This document shows, in pieces, positions 15,317 to 23,286 of a DNA stretch of 49,735 bases (position 1 is its first letter; every line of letters begins with the position of its first letter). This DNA comes from a virus. The notes under the pieces were generated by a model. The model was not told where the DNA came from and made no database searches. It saw nothing but the letters and a program-made list of their open reading frames with translations. The position numbers and the translations under genes are program-made. The DNA lies in IMG/VR virus record IMGVR_UViG_3300037069_002783, positions 1 through 49,735 of that record. One strand, written 5' to 3'.

Positions 15317-16144
15317 CTACCACCAGCCCCCGGTCGTACCGGGGTCGGGGATCGCGGAGGTGTCGTCGTCGCGGTGGTCGATCTCCGGCAGCAGCCGCTG
15401 CGGCAGCGAGTAGTCGTCGTACTCGCGCTCCTTATACAAGGGCACGAATCTTCCGGTGGTACGCGAGACGCGGCGCAAGGTGCCCATCTCGATCCGGTAG
15501 AACCCGACGTTGAGCTGCTCGCACAGTTCCTTGTACCGCGCGGAGACCGCGTCGATCATGCTCATCAACTGCGCGAAACGCTGCCCGCGTCCCACATGCG
15601 TGCCCTCGACCGTGTTGATGTCGATGTCCGAGCTGGCGTCGGTGGCCATCGCCCACAGGGCGTTGACGGTCGCCAGCAGCGCGAGGGGAAGGAACTCGAT
15701 CTCCGGCAGCGTGGTCAGCGTCATCGGAGTCTCGACATACCGGATGAACCCGCTCGCGTCGCGGTCGCGTAGAGTCGTACGCCGGTTCGCGCAGTGCATC
15801 AGCACGGCCTCGTTCACGAACGTCTCCAGCTCGGTGTCGCTGAAGGCGCCTTGCGCCAGGCCCGCCACGATGAGGGTGGCGTTGTCCGGCAGCGGGTTGT
15901 ACGCGCCCAGCAGCAGGATCCGGCCGACCTCGCTCAGCAGCGTGTAGTCCCGGTCCGCCACCAGGGGCGTGGACACCCCGCCGAAGACATAGGTGACCTG
16001 CGCCTCGATGATCGAGGACTCGCTCAGGTCGAATTCGCCGACCTCGCCCAGGCCGCCGAACGCGTCACGAAACGGCGTGGAAAGGTCCCCCAGTTCCGCG
16101 CGTACGCGGTCCACGACCTGCTGGACGGTGACCGGTGGGCTCAT
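15317..16144 (-). CDS. Head-tail connector-like virion protein
   Basis: A 275-residue protein beginning VTVQQVVDRVRAELGDLSTP, a helical segment resembling adaptor (gp6/gp15-like) proteins, followed by beta regions (EAQVTYVFGGV, LLSEVGRILLL) and a long helical segment FVNEAVLMHCANRRTTLRDR and GQRFAQLMSMIDAVSARYKE. The helical bundle plus beta part fits a connector or neck protein. The C-terminus is acidic and ends GTTGGWW. Function is inferred from location between capsid and sheath genes. Confidence 0.55.
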   Translation of the reverse strand: MSPPVTVQQVVDRVRAELGDLSTPFRDAFGGLGEVGEFDLSESSIIEAQVTYVFGGVSTPLVADRDYTLLSEVGRILLLGAYNPLPDNATLIVAGLAQGAFSDTELETFVNEAVLMHCANRRTTLRDRDASGFIRYVETPMTLTTLPEIEFLPLALLATVNALWAMATDASSDIDINTVEGTHVGRGQRFAQLMSMIDAVSARYKELCEQLNVGFYRIEMGTLRRVSRTTGRFVPLYKEREYDDYSLPQRLLPEIDHRDDDTSAIPDPGTTGGWW

Positions 16145-16151
16145 GGCTCAC

Positions 16152-16595
16152 CTACGCCACGGTCATCGTCAGCGCGCCGACCGGCAGCTGGAGGCTGGAG
16201 TTCTGCGGCGCGGAGCCGGGGGTGTCCAAAGTCCAGAGCATCAGCGGGGTACCGGAGGTGCCGGTGGACACGGTCACCAGCGCGCACATGGTGGCCGCGG
16301 GGCCGATCCCGGACGCGCCGGTGAACGGCCCCCACAGCACGGCGGTGGAGTTCGCGATCTGATACACGCTGGCGCCGTTGAGCGCGGCGGCGCCCCAGGA
16401 GACCGTCTGCCGCGCGTACCCGGCGGCCGAGACCTCCGGGTAGGTCGCGAGGGAGGAGGCGTTGGACGGGGTCGCGGTGAGCAGCATGAGGTAGGTGGAG
16501 CGGGCAATCGCGCCGACGATCAGCGTGGTGTCCATGGTGCCCGAGAGGTAGTCCAGGGCGAGTTGGGCGCCGACCGGCGTGAAGTTCCCGCTCAT
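16152..16595 (-). CDS. Capsid-decorating or head-fibre-like structural protein
   Basis: A 147-residue, beta-rich protein with low charge. Features: GAQLALDYLSGTMDTT, STYLMLLTATPSNAS, EVSAAGYARQTVSWGAAA, then NSTAVLWGPFTGASG, ALVTVSTGTSGTP and a final LTMTVA strand. The combination YARQ.V.WG plus GPFT is common in small structural proteins of actinophages that lie between capsid and tail genes, often called head fibre or minor structural proteins. No enzymatic motif is seen. ATG start with a short gap to the upstream gene. Confidence 0.6.
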   Translation of the reverse strand: MSGNFTPVGAQLALDYLSGTMDTTLIVGAIARSTYLMLLTATPSNASSLATYPEVSAAGYARQTVSWGAAALNGASVYQIANSTAVLWGPFTGASGIGPAATMCALVTVSTGTSGTPLMLWTLDTPGSAPQNSSLQLPVGALTMTVA

Positions 16596-16598
16596 GTC

Positions 16599-16835
16599 TC
16601 AGTCCTTGTTCTGCGGGTGGACGGCGGCGCGCACGAAGGCGTCCTTCGCCTCAAGCAGCTTGTGCAGGCCGTGGGTGAGCATCGGGCCGTCCAGGCGCGC
16701 CGCCATCTCGTGCGCCAGGTCGTGCACGGGCTTGGAGACGGCCGCAAGGTGCTCGGGCAGGTGCCCGAAGGAGAAGTGCTGGAGGACCTCGGCCACCGCC
16801 GGGTGGTGTGCCTTCTGGGACGTGGGTTCGCTCAC
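16599..16835 (-). CDS. acb2: Acb2-like cyclic-nucleotide sponge (candidate anti-CBASS)
   Basis: A 78-residue, largely helical protein; GTG 16835 overlaps the stop of the upstream gene (GTGA), so the longer frame upstream is a shadow. The sequence has HPAVAEVLQH, FSFGHLPEHL, then a VSKPVHDLAHEMAARLDGP helix and the C-terminal LHKLLEAKDAFVRAAV. That arrangement (HP...., F.HLP..L..VS....LA, then L.KLLEAKDA.VRA) matches my knowledge of the Acb2/Tad1 hairpin family, which binds CBASS cyclic di- and trinucleotides and thereby blocks immune signalling. In Pseudomonas phages acb2 also lies in the virion gene cluster. Family assignment is by pattern recognition; the host CBASS target is not known. Confidence 0.72.
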   Translation of the reverse strand: MSEPTSQKAHHPAVAEVLQHFSFGHLPEHLAAVSKPVHDLAHEMAARLDGPMLTHGLHKLLEAKDAFVRAAVHPQNKD

Positions 16836-17092
16836 AGCTGGCCTTCCTTCTGCGCGGGCAGGTTCAGGGGCTTGATGGTCAGGTTCAGAGCGCCGCTGTA
16901 CTGGTCGAGGTGGCCGTTGGACTCCACCAGCAGGCCGCCGGGGTACCGACTTTCCAAGTGCTTGCCGATCAGGTCGATGACGGCCTGAAGCTGGGCGGGC
17001 TCGTTCTTCCACGCGATGTGCTGGGCGAGCTGGGCGTCGAGCTGCTGGCGCACCTGCTCGCGGGTGCCCGCGGCGGTCAGGGAGAAGGTCAT
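16832..17092 (-). CDS. Small helical protein in connector cluster
   Basis: An 86-residue protein, ATG 17092, overlapping the preceding stop by 4 bases (ATGA). Residues 5-50 are helical (TAAGTREQVRQQLDAQLAQH, then QLQAVIDLIGKHLES), followed by a beta segment GGLLVESNGHLDQYSGALNL. Its own stop overlaps the Acb2-like gene. I do not recognise the family. The pattern 'TREQVRQQLDAQ...' followed by a GHLD..SG..N strand region is seen in small actinophage and actinobacterial proteins of unknown role. Confidence 0.6.
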   Translation of the reverse strand: MTFSLTAAGTREQVRQQLDAQLAQHIAWKNEPAQLQAVIDLIGKHLESRYPGGLLVESNGHLDQYSGALNLTIKPLNLPAQKEGQL

Positions 17093-17394
17093 GTGATCTC
17101 CCCGGGCAGGTAGCTCCAGGTGTAGGGGCCTTCGCCCTCGGACATGGAGGTCACCCACAGGTCGGCGTCGTTGCCGTCGATGTGCACCTTGAGGTTCGCG
17201 CTGGAACCCCAGTTGCGTACGACCACCGCGGCGCAGGTGTCGCCGACGTTCAGGGTGTTGCCCACATGCGGGCTGGTGCGCGCCTGCGTGACGCGCAGTA
17301 CGTCATTGGGTCCCAGCCGGTACTGCACCGGCAGGCCCACCTGCGGCCCGGCGGGCTGCGGCGGCACCGGGGAGGGGACGGCGCTCTCGGTCAC
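17089..17394 (-). CDS. Small unknown protein in connector cluster
   Basis: A 101-residue protein with a Pro-rich first 20 residues and a beta-rich remainder (LGPNDVLRVTQART, CAAVVVRNWGSSANLKVHIDG, ADLWVTSMSEGEGPYTW). GTG start at 17394 overlapping the stop of the upstream gene. It is one of four tightly overlapping genes between capsid and Acb2-like genes. No family was recognised. The WVTSMSEGEGPYTWS end suggests a small beta barrel. Confidence 0.6.
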   Translation of the reverse strand: MTESAVPSPVPPQPAGPQVGLPVQYRLGPNDVLRVTQARTSPHVGNTLNVGDTCAAVVVRNWGSSANLKVHIDGNDADLWVTSMSEGEGPYTWSYLPGEIT

Positions 17395-17669
17395 GAAATG
17401 TCCTCGAAGTCTGCGTGGAAGCGGCTAAGCGGCACACCGATGCGCCGCGCGTGCGGGGCGGTGGTCCAGCCGGTCTCGGCCGGTACCTGGCCCTCGTAGG
17501 CGTGGATGAGGATGACCACCGGTTCGGAGCTGGTCTGCACACCGGCAACGCCGGGCTCTGCGACCTCGGCCACCGTGAACGCGGAGCCCGCGTCCAGGGC
17601 GTGCTCGCCGTCGCCGATCTGCTCGCGGCAGCGCACCCGGTCCCCGACCGCCGGAGCGCTCAGTGCCAC
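17391..17669 (-). CDS. Small beta-rich unknown protein
   Basis: A 92-residue protein, GTG start 17669, overlapping the upstream gene by 10 bases and the downstream gene by 4. It has a VGDRVRCREQIGDGEHALDA segment and a VVILIHAYEGQVPAET strand. This resembles small SH3-like barrel proteins, but no family was recognised. The overlaps indicate co-translation with its neighbours. Confidence 0.55.
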   Translation of the reverse strand: MALSAPAVGDRVRCREQIGDGEHALDAGSAFTVAEVAEPGVAGVQTSSEPVVILIHAYEGQVPAETGWTTAPHARRIGVPLSRFHADFEDIS

Positions 17670-18010
17670 ACGAACCCCTTGTCATCAAGGTGGTCCGCGA
17701 AGTCGCTGGGCAGCTTGTAGGTGCGCCCGGCCTCGAAGTCGTAGCTGGTTCCGGCGCCGTAGGTGACCTTCTCCAGGTCCGTGTTGATGCGCACGGTGCG
17801 GTGCGGCTGGCGCACCTCGACCGGTCCGGAGGGCTCGGGCGCGCTGGGCGGGGAGACGTAGTCCACGACCTCGCCCTTGACCTCGGCCTGGGCCTGCTGC
17901 GTCATCGTGATCTCCGCGGCGCGCTCCTGCGCGGCCTCGTCGCGCTCCTTGGCGAGGCGGTCGGCCTCACGGCCGGTGAAATCCTGCGGGCGGCGCCTGC
18001 TCGGCGGCAT
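17660..18010 (-). CDS. Unknown protein after major capsid gene
   Basis: A 116-residue protein. Residues 10-45 are a charged helix (READRLAKERDEAAQERAAE), the middle is Pro-rich, and the last 50 residues are beta-rich (RTVRINTDLEKVTYG, then YDFEAGRTYKLPSDFADHL, ending GFVWH). The C-terminal 'Y.FE.GR.YKLP...A..L...G.V' pattern occurs in small actinophage head proteins just after the capsid gene. ATG 18010 with AGGAG upstream. Likely a small head or connector component. Confidence 0.6.
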   Translation of the reverse strand: MPPSRRRPQDFTGREADRLAKERDEAAQERAAEITMTQQAQAEVKGEVVDYVSPPSAPEPSGPVEVRQPHRTVRINTDLEKVTYGAGTSYDFEAGRTYKLPSDFADHLDDKGFVWH

Positions 18011-18051
18011 GTCGGCTCCTGTGTGTTCTGCGAGTCAGATGAGCGGACAGT

Positions 18052-18076
18052 GGCGGCGGGGTTCCGTCCCGCCGCC
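18052..18076 (-). terminator. Hairpin after major capsid gene
   Basis: Perfect 9-bp inverted repeat GGCGGCGGG / CCCGCCGCC with a 7-base loop, 35 bases after the capsid stop codon. No U-tract. It may act as a partial terminator or a mRNA-stabilising 3' end that sets a high ratio of capsid to downstream mRNA. Confidence 0.6.
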
Positions 18077-18110
18077 GCATATCCATGCGTACTTTTGGCC
18101 CTCTAGCGGG

Positions 18111-19091
18111 CTAGTTGGTCTGGACCACGACAACCGAGTTGTCGGTGATCAGGCCCATTCCGAGGATCGCGTACCAAGCCAGTGCATGTTCACGTCCGAA
18201 GTCCAAAACGCCGCCATCGCGCAATTCCACTGGTAGAGAGATCGCGTGACCGAAGGCGTTGTCCCCAAGGAAGGAAGCCGAGTACACCTGCTGCGAGGCG
18301 GTGTTAGTAGCTTGAGATACTTGGGTGGTCTCGATGAAGACTACGTCGTAGAGGCGGCCAATCTCTCCGAGCATAAAGTTCCCCGGGGCCGCATACTTAG
18401 TCACTTCGATAAATTCGGGCTGTTCACGCAAATGCCGCGACTGGTGAGGATGCGTGAAACCTACGTACGTTTCCCCTATTCTGGGGACATTTTTGACCGC
18501 GAGGGTCTCGACCACGTCGCGGATCGCTGCCGGGGACAGGTAGTACCCGCCGGTCAGCCCGTTCGTGGAGGTGCCCACGGTGCCGAAGTCGTACGGCGAC
18601 TTGTTGGTGATCGTGCCGGACGGGTTGCTGTACCCGAACAGCAGCGAGGACGCCGTCAGAATCGTTGACTGGGCTAGGCCGTCGAGGTACTGCGCCATGT
18701 TGCGTCCGAGCAAACGGGACGCCGAGGCCATAACGTCATCAAACGATGCATTCAGGAGCAATTCGGTCACAGCGACGGCGTATCCGTGCTCGGCAACTGT
18801 GATCGAGAACTGCGACGCCGTCAGCGCGTTGGTGCTCATGCGCACACCCTCGACGAGCTGCGAAGCAGCGCCCAGGTTGTTGTAACGCATGAAGTTGATG
18901 GTCAAACCGGGCGAAACGCCCAGTTCGGTCTTCTTCACAGCAAACTGCTCGAATCGCAAGATCGGCATTGCCTGGAAGAGGATCTCTTTGGACCAGATTG
19001 TCTGGATTGCCTGGCTCAGCTGGCTGTTGGAGCCCGAGTAGTTCGTCGGGCTGCCGCTGAGATTCGGCGTACCGGTAATGGCATTGGCCAT
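18111..19091 (-). CDS. Major capsid protein, N4-gp56 family
   Basis: A 326-residue protein with the pattern of N4-gp56-type capsid proteins: IQTIWSKEILFQAMPILRFE, then FAVKKTELGVSPGLTINFMR, LVEGVRMSTNALTASQFSIT, a GYAVAVTELLLNASFDDV helix, LLGRNMAQYLDGL, and later YVGFTHPHQSRHLREQPEF with FMLGEIGRLYDVVFIET. It forms the HK97-fold shell. ATG start just after the scaffold stop. Codon choice differs from most neighbours (many CGT, GGT, TTT and AAG), in line with very high expression. A 9-bp hairpin follows the gene. Confidence 0.9.
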   Translation of the reverse strand: MANAITGTPNLSGSPTNYSGSNSQLSQAIQTIWSKEILFQAMPILRFEQFAVKKTELGVSPGLTINFMRYNNLGAASQLVEGVRMSTNALTASQFSITVAEHGYAVAVTELLLNASFDDVMASASRLLGRNMAQYLDGLAQSTILTASSLLFGYSNPSGTITNKSPYDFGTVGTSTNGLTGGYYLSPAAIRDVVETLAVKNVPRIGETYVGFTHPHQSRHLREQPEFIEVTKYAAPGNFMLGEIGRLYDVVFIETTQVSQATNTASQQVYSASFLGDNAFGHAISLPVELRDGGVLDFGREHALAWYAILGMGLITDNSVVVVQTN

Positions 19092-19124
19092 GGCCGACTA
19101 GCTCCTATCTCGGGCTGCGCGCGC

Positions 19125-19940
19125 CTAGCCGTAGAGGCCCGTGGTGCGCACGTGGTTGGAGGCTGCCGCGAGTAGTTGCTGCCGATACGCGCTGTACTCG
19201 TCCATGGACATCGCGGAGATGTCCTGGGGGCTCAGCGTGCGAGTTGCCGGGTCCGTGTCCAAAGGGCCGATGTTCGGGCGTCCGGTGGGGGACACCCCGC
19301 GCAGGTTGGCCTGACGTGCCTGCGCCGCTGCCGCGGTCAGTGCCTCGACGATCGCGGCGGACTTGGCTGTGAGCCGCTCGATCGAGGCGTCGATCTCTTC
19401 CCTGCTGTTGCCGGTCACCATGTCGAGCAGCTCCGGGGCGATCTTCTCCCGGTTCGCCTCGACCTGGGCCTGGGTGTACTGCCGCAGTTCGTTGAACGCG
19501 CGCTCCTTCTCGAAGATCGCGCGCTCCTCGGCCCGCTGGCGCTCCATCGCTTCCAGCTGCGCCGCCCAGCGCTCGGACTCCGCCTTGACGAAGTCCTTGG
19601 CCGACATCTCGGCCTCTTCCCTGGCCTTGCGCGCGGCCTCAGCGTCCTGCTTCGCCTTGGCCACCGCCTCGGCCTCGGCCCGGCGCTCCTCCTCCATCGC
19701 GGCGAGCTTCGACTGGAGCGTGCTGAGCGTCTCGGACTGCTCGTTGAGCCGTCCGTAGAGCTTGTCGCGCTCGTCCTGGCGCGCCTTGTTCAGGGCGCTC
19801 TCGTCGAAGAGCTTCGCCGGGGGCGGAGGGGTGGGGACCTGGACCGCCGGGATGGTGATGCTCCCGCTGGTGTTGGTCGCCGTCGTCGTGGTGTTGGGCT
19901 GGAGGTGAAGCTGGGTCGTGCTGGTGTTCTCGCCGCTCAC
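19125..19940 (-). CDS. Capsid scaffold protein
   Basis: A 271-residue protein between portal and major capsid genes. Residues 45-165 are a long, highly charged helix with coiled-coil character (KARQDERDKLYGRLNEQSET, MEEERRAEAEAVAKAKQDAE, REEAEMSAKDFVKAESERW), typical of internal scaffolds that are removed from the procapsid. The first 45 residues are Thr/Pro-rich and the C-terminus (DPATRTLSPQDISAMSMDEY) may bind the capsid protein. GTG start at 19940 three bases after the portal stop. No protease domain is seen in it. Confidence 0.85.
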   Translation of the reverse strand: MSGENTSTTQLHLQPNTTTTATNTSGSITIPAVQVPTPPPPAKLFDESALNKARQDERDKLYGRLNEQSETLSTLQSKLAAMEEERRAEAEAVAKAKQDAEAARKAREEAEMSAKDFVKAESERWAAQLEAMERQRAEERAIFEKERAFNELRQYTQAQVEANREKIAPELLDMVTGNSREEIDASIERLTAKSAAIVEALTAAAAQARQANLRGVSPTGRPNIGPLDTDPATRTLSPQDISAMSMDEYSAYRQQLLAAASNHVRTTGLYG

Positions 19941-19943
19941 GTG

Positions 19944-21644
19944 TCACGTCTCCGAAGCATTATTGGTGTCCGGATTTCGCCGCTGGGCGAGCTTGGTGCC
20001 AGCGGAGAGTGCCACGAGTTCGTCTTGAATCTGTTTCGTGTCCTTGCTCAGTCCCCCCACGCCCGGAAGACCGGGCAGGGAAGCCTGTGGGGCGCCGCCA
20101 GAGTCCTGCGGCGGGGGCGGCGGGGGTTCCACCCCCTCTGGGGGCAGTCCCGTCATGCTGAGGATAACACTTGATATCTGCGCCTTTAGAAGGTCAATGG
20201 CACCTTGTTGCTTCGCCTCTTCCATTTGCTCATCGAAGATCTCCGCGAGCATGTCGGTGGGGAACTCCTCGCCCAGGTAGCGCAGCGCGCCACGCTTGGA
20301 GGTCAGTCCCAGCTGGAGCTGAACCATCAGCTCGTTGAGCAGCACCAGGCGGTCGACCGGCAGCGGCGGCGGGAAGTCGCACTCGCTGCGGTAGATCAGC
20401 GGATCGGTGGGGTCCAGCTCGTCGGCCTGGCTCGGGTCGGTGCGCAGCCCCTCGGTGTCCGGGTTGTAGACCAGCGTCTCCGGCTCGAACATGAACAGGG
20501 TGCGCAGCGCGAGACCGTTGATGCGCGCGAATCCGGCGGAGTACTGGATGATCTTGCGGTGGTAGCGCAACATCATGGGTTGATATTGGATGCTTAACGC
20601 GACGCCGCTCGTGTTGCTCACCGGCTGCGCCTGGCCGAGCGCGTTCTCCGGCACCCCGGTCATCTCGTGCATCGAGGACTTGAGGAACTGGAGGTACTCG
20701 ATCGCCCACTCAAGATCGATGTTGTTCTCAAGGTTGTAGACCTTGGCGTCCTTGGGCAGGCCTCCCCAGACCTTCCTCGGACCTTTTTCTAAATTACTTG
20801 CTTTGGCACCGCTGATGATCGTCACGGGCGCCGCGTGATAGTCGATAATCTCGCTTATGTTCGTAGCTTGTTCGTTGAACTCGCGGTTGATCGAGATGAT
20901 GTCCGAGATGTCGGACAGACCCCACGGGCTGCCGGGCACCTCGATGTTCGTGATCGGCACGACGGGGATCTCACCGAGACCGTTGGGGTGACGGTCGATC
21001 AACTCGTCGTTGATGTACTCCTCGACCCAGTCGTCCGTAATTATCTCAGTGTACGTATATACTTGCCTTGTTCCTTCTGTGGAAGTACCCCAGAAGCGGT
21101 ATTTCAGCTTGAAACGGACAAGTCGGTCAGGATCATGGGGATGATATTCAGGGAATGCGAACGTCGGGTTGATCGCGAGGATGCGCACCCGGCCGGGGTG
21201 CAGCATGCCGGAGGAGTCCTTCCACGACTTCTCGTAGGCGACCTTGATGAACACATCCCCGCACACCCCGCCAAGCTCCCCGATCTGCATCAGGAGCTTG
21301 TCCTTGACGTTATCGACCTCCCACACGCGCTTGAGCAGCGCGGGCACGATGTGCTCGAAGGCCTTGTCGGTGGCGAAGTGCACACCACGGCTGAATGTGA
21401 AGGCAGTGATGAACCGGGAGAAGGCGGCGCAGTAGTTGAAGGTGAGCTGCGTCTCACCGGCCTCGCGCCGGTAACCCCAGTGATGGCCCAGGAACCAAGC
21501 CAAATTCGAAGCGTAACGGTTCAGTCGCGGTCCGTGTACCTCAAATTCTTCATCAGCCAGTTCAACTAAACCTAATGGCGAGATGGCGACCGTCAGGTCG
21601 GATGCCGCGGCCCGCATAGAGGGGCTGGGGAACGACATAGACAC
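19944..21644 (-). CDS. Portal protein
   Basis: A 566-residue protein resembling SPP1 gp6-type portals: a helical N-terminus with LAWFLGHHWGY, GGVCGDVFIKVAYEKSW, the NPTFAFPEYHPHDPDRLVRF wing segment, GEIPVVPITNIEVPGSPWGL, a SMHEMTGVPENALG segment just before the crown region, and Pro-rich C-terminal PPEGVEPPPP. It forms the dodecameric entry for DNA. ATG 21644 follows a copy of the repeated promoter motif. Base composition is patchy: AT-richer stretches occur at about 20765-20880, 21035-21160 and 21490-21590. Three Leu codons (24, 26 and 285) are TTA, very rare in streptomycetes. Confidence 0.92.
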   Translation of the reverse strand: MSMSFPSPSMRAAASDLTVAISPLGLVELADEEFEVHGPRLNRYASNLAWFLGHHWGYRREAGETQLTFNYCAAFSRFITAFTFSRGVHFATDKAFEHIVPALLKRVWEVDNVKDKLLMQIGELGGVCGDVFIKVAYEKSWKDSSGMLHPGRVRILAINPTFAFPEYHPHDPDRLVRFKLKYRFWGTSTEGTRQVYTYTEIITDDWVEEYINDELIDRHPNGLGEIPVVPITNIEVPGSPWGLSDISDIISINREFNEQATNISEIIDYHAAPVTIISGAKASNLEKGPRKVWGGLPKDAKVYNLENNIDLEWAIEYLQFLKSSMHEMTGVPENALGQAQPVSNTSGVALSIQYQPMMLRYHRKIIQYSAGFARINGLALRTLFMFEPETLVYNPDTEGLRTDPSQADELDPTDPLIYRSECDFPPPLPVDRLVLLNELMVQLQLGLTSKRGALRYLGEEFPTDMLAEIFDEQMEEAKQQGAIDLLKAQISSVILSMTGLPPEGVEPPPPPPQDSGGAPQASLPGLPGVGGLSKDTKQIQDELVALSAGTKLAQRRNPDTNNASET

Positions 21645-21680
21645 CGCAGGCCCCTCCTCTCGACGACTTGATCTACAACT

Positions 21681-21711
21681 AGGGTTATCGCGCCCTGCGC
21701 GAGAGTGTTAG
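21681..21711 (-). promoter_or_regulatory. Candidate late promoter (motif copy 2, portal)
   Basis: Minus-strand CTAACAC (the TAA is also the stop of the preceding gene), then 18 bases after TAACAC the hexamer AACCCT. The portal start codon is 37 bases downstream of the hexamer. Confidence 0.55.
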
Positions 21712-22826
21712 TGGCCCACCTGGCGGTGCATCTGTTGGATCAGCTCATGACTGCCGGTGTGCAGCAGCGCGTGGAACTCCTCAGAGGCGTGCTTGAGCCG
21801 TTCACGCCGTTCGCGCAGCGGATCGCGCCCGCCGTGCTGCGCTGGGGCCTTCTCCTCCGGCGGCTTGGCCGCTTCCTGTGCCTTGATCTGCGCGATGCCG
21901 ATGCGCGCGTGACCACCGCGCACCGCTTCACGGGACTGCTCAGCGCGCGCATGCGCGGCCAAGGCCTCGTTCTCGGCGCGCTTGCGCGCATCGTCGGTCT
22001 CCGCGCGCGCCTGCTTGGCGTGGGCGATGGAGACCTTCTCGTCGGCGAAGTGCGCCTTCTCGACGTTCGCGTGTTGGGCGACCTTCTCGCGATGCGCGGC
22101 GACCTGCGCCTGGGCCATCTGATAGGTGGGGTGCTGCCTGCCCCTGTTCGGGTCGGCCGCGATCTTCTCGGCCTCGTGCTGCGCCTCCAGCACGTTCGCC
22201 GCCGCCGCCGCCCGCGCTACACCGGCGCGGTTGGCCAGGTGCCGGTGGTGCGAGGCCTCCTCCATGTGCCGCTCCGCCTCGGGGTTCTTGCCAGTCCCCG
22301 AGGAGGCAGCCGCCTGCTCCGGATGCGCTTCCAGCGCCTTGCGCATCTCGGCGGCCTTCGCCGCGTGCGCAACCGCGCCGCGTGTGTCACCGCGCGTGAT
22401 GGCGTTGCGGTGCTCCCGCTCGTGGAAGGTGGCCAGCGTCCGCAGCTGATCCGCGTTGTGCATGGGCTGCGGCTTCGGCTTCGGCGCGGGCTTCGGCGCG
22501 CGCGCCGGTCCCTGGTGCAGATGCGCGTGCGCAGCGGCGTACGCGTCGGCATGGGATGGCGCCGGTTGTGCCGGTTGTGATGGTGCCGCGCGCCGCGCAC
22601 CCGACGGGGGGGTGGCGGGTGCCTTCTTCGCAGCAGCGCGCGGCGGCTTGGGAGACGGTGCAGGAGCGGACTTCGCCGCCTTTTGCGGGCGCGCCGAAGG
22701 CGCCTGCGGCTGACCGGCGGTCAGCGTACGCAGACGCTCCTCGTGGTGTTCACGCGCATCGGGAGTCAGGTCCGCCCGCTTCAGGACGTTCCTGGTCCAC
22801 TCGATGGCCCGATCGTTCTGCGCCAT
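21708..22826 (-). CDS. Ala-rich helical protein of unknown function
   Basis: A 372-residue protein, ATG 22826; the frame upstream is a shadow. Residues 40-125 are a Pro/Ala/Lys-rich linker. From about 126 it is strongly helical with many Ala, His, Glu and Arg residues (LRTLATFHEREHRNAITRGD, AERHMEEASHHRHLANRAGV, EALAAHARAEQSREAV). The His content is unusual. It sits directly upstream of the portal gene, where some phages have ejection or capsid-interior proteins, but no family is recognised. Whether it enters the virion is not known. Confidence 0.6.
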   Translation of the reverse strand: MAQNDRAIEWTRNVLKRADLTPDAREHHEERLRTLTAGQPQAPSARPQKAAKSAPAPSPKPPRAAAKKAPATPPSGARRAAPSQPAQPAPSHADAYAAAHAHLHQGPARAPKPAPKPKPQPMHNADQLRTLATFHEREHRNAITRGDTRGAVAHAAKAAEMRKALEAHPEQAAASSGTGKNPEAERHMEEASHHRHLANRAGVARAAAAANVLEAQHEAEKIAADPNRGRQHPTYQMAQAQVAAHREKVAQHANVEKAHFADEKVSIAHAKQARAETDDARKRAENEALAAHARAEQSREAVRGGHARIGIAQIKAQEAAKPPEEKAPAQHGGRDPLRERRERLKHASEEFHALLHTGSHELIQQMHRQVGH

Positions 22827-22834
22827 CGGCGTGC

Positions 22835-23227
22835 TCAGTCGTTGATGACTTCGGCGGCGGTGCGGTTCTGGTGCTTGCCGTTGCGCACGACAGCCTCGTA
22901 CTTGACCTCGGCCGCGTTCGAGGTGCCGTGCGCGAACTCGCCCAGGAACGAGGGCGCGTCCGGCCACGCCGCGGAGCCCAGGTGTGCGCGCTCGCGCATC
23001 GTCTCCGCGGCGGGCTTCTCGTACACGTTCGCGTTGTGGTTCGGGCGACCCGGTGCGGTCTTGTAACCCTGCATGGCGCCCTTGACCAGCTCGGCCGGAA
23101 CGTCTGTGTCAGTGGTGATGCCCTCTTGGAAGCGCAAGACGCCGCGCCGCTCCGGGTTCGAGGTCTGGAGAGACTCGAAGTGCGTCGGCGCACGCTCTTC
23201 GAACTGCGGAGACGGGGACAGTCCCAT
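22835..23227 (-). CDS. Unknown protein preceding the Ala-rich helical gene
   Basis: A 130-residue protein, ATG 23227, with AGCAGGAGG upstream. Visible: TNPERRGVLRFQEGITTDTD, then VPAELVKGAMQGYKTAPGRPNHN, FLGEFAHGTSNAAEVKYE and VVRNGKHQNRTAAEVIND. No family is recognised. Location two genes before the portal and a candidate late promoter upstream suggest a minor virion or assembly role. Confidence 0.6.
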   Translation of the reverse strand: MGLSPSPQFEERAPTHFESLQTSNPERRGVLRFQEGITTDTDVPAELVKGAMQGYKTAPGRPNHNANVYEKPAAETMRERAHLGSAAWPDAPSFLGEFAHGTSNAAEVKYEAVVRNGKHQNRTAAEVIND

Positions 23228-23255
23228 GAGATAAACCTCCTGCTAGGCCTACCTC

Positions 23256-23286
23256 ATTGTCGGCACGCATCGCGGTGATGTGTTAG
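23256..23286 (-). promoter_or_regulatory. Candidate late promoter (motif copy 3)
   Basis: Minus-strand CTAACAC with the TAA being the stop of the membrane protein gene, then 18 bases after TAACAC the hexamer GACAAT. The start codon at 23227 is 29 bases downstream of the hexamer. Confidence 0.55.
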
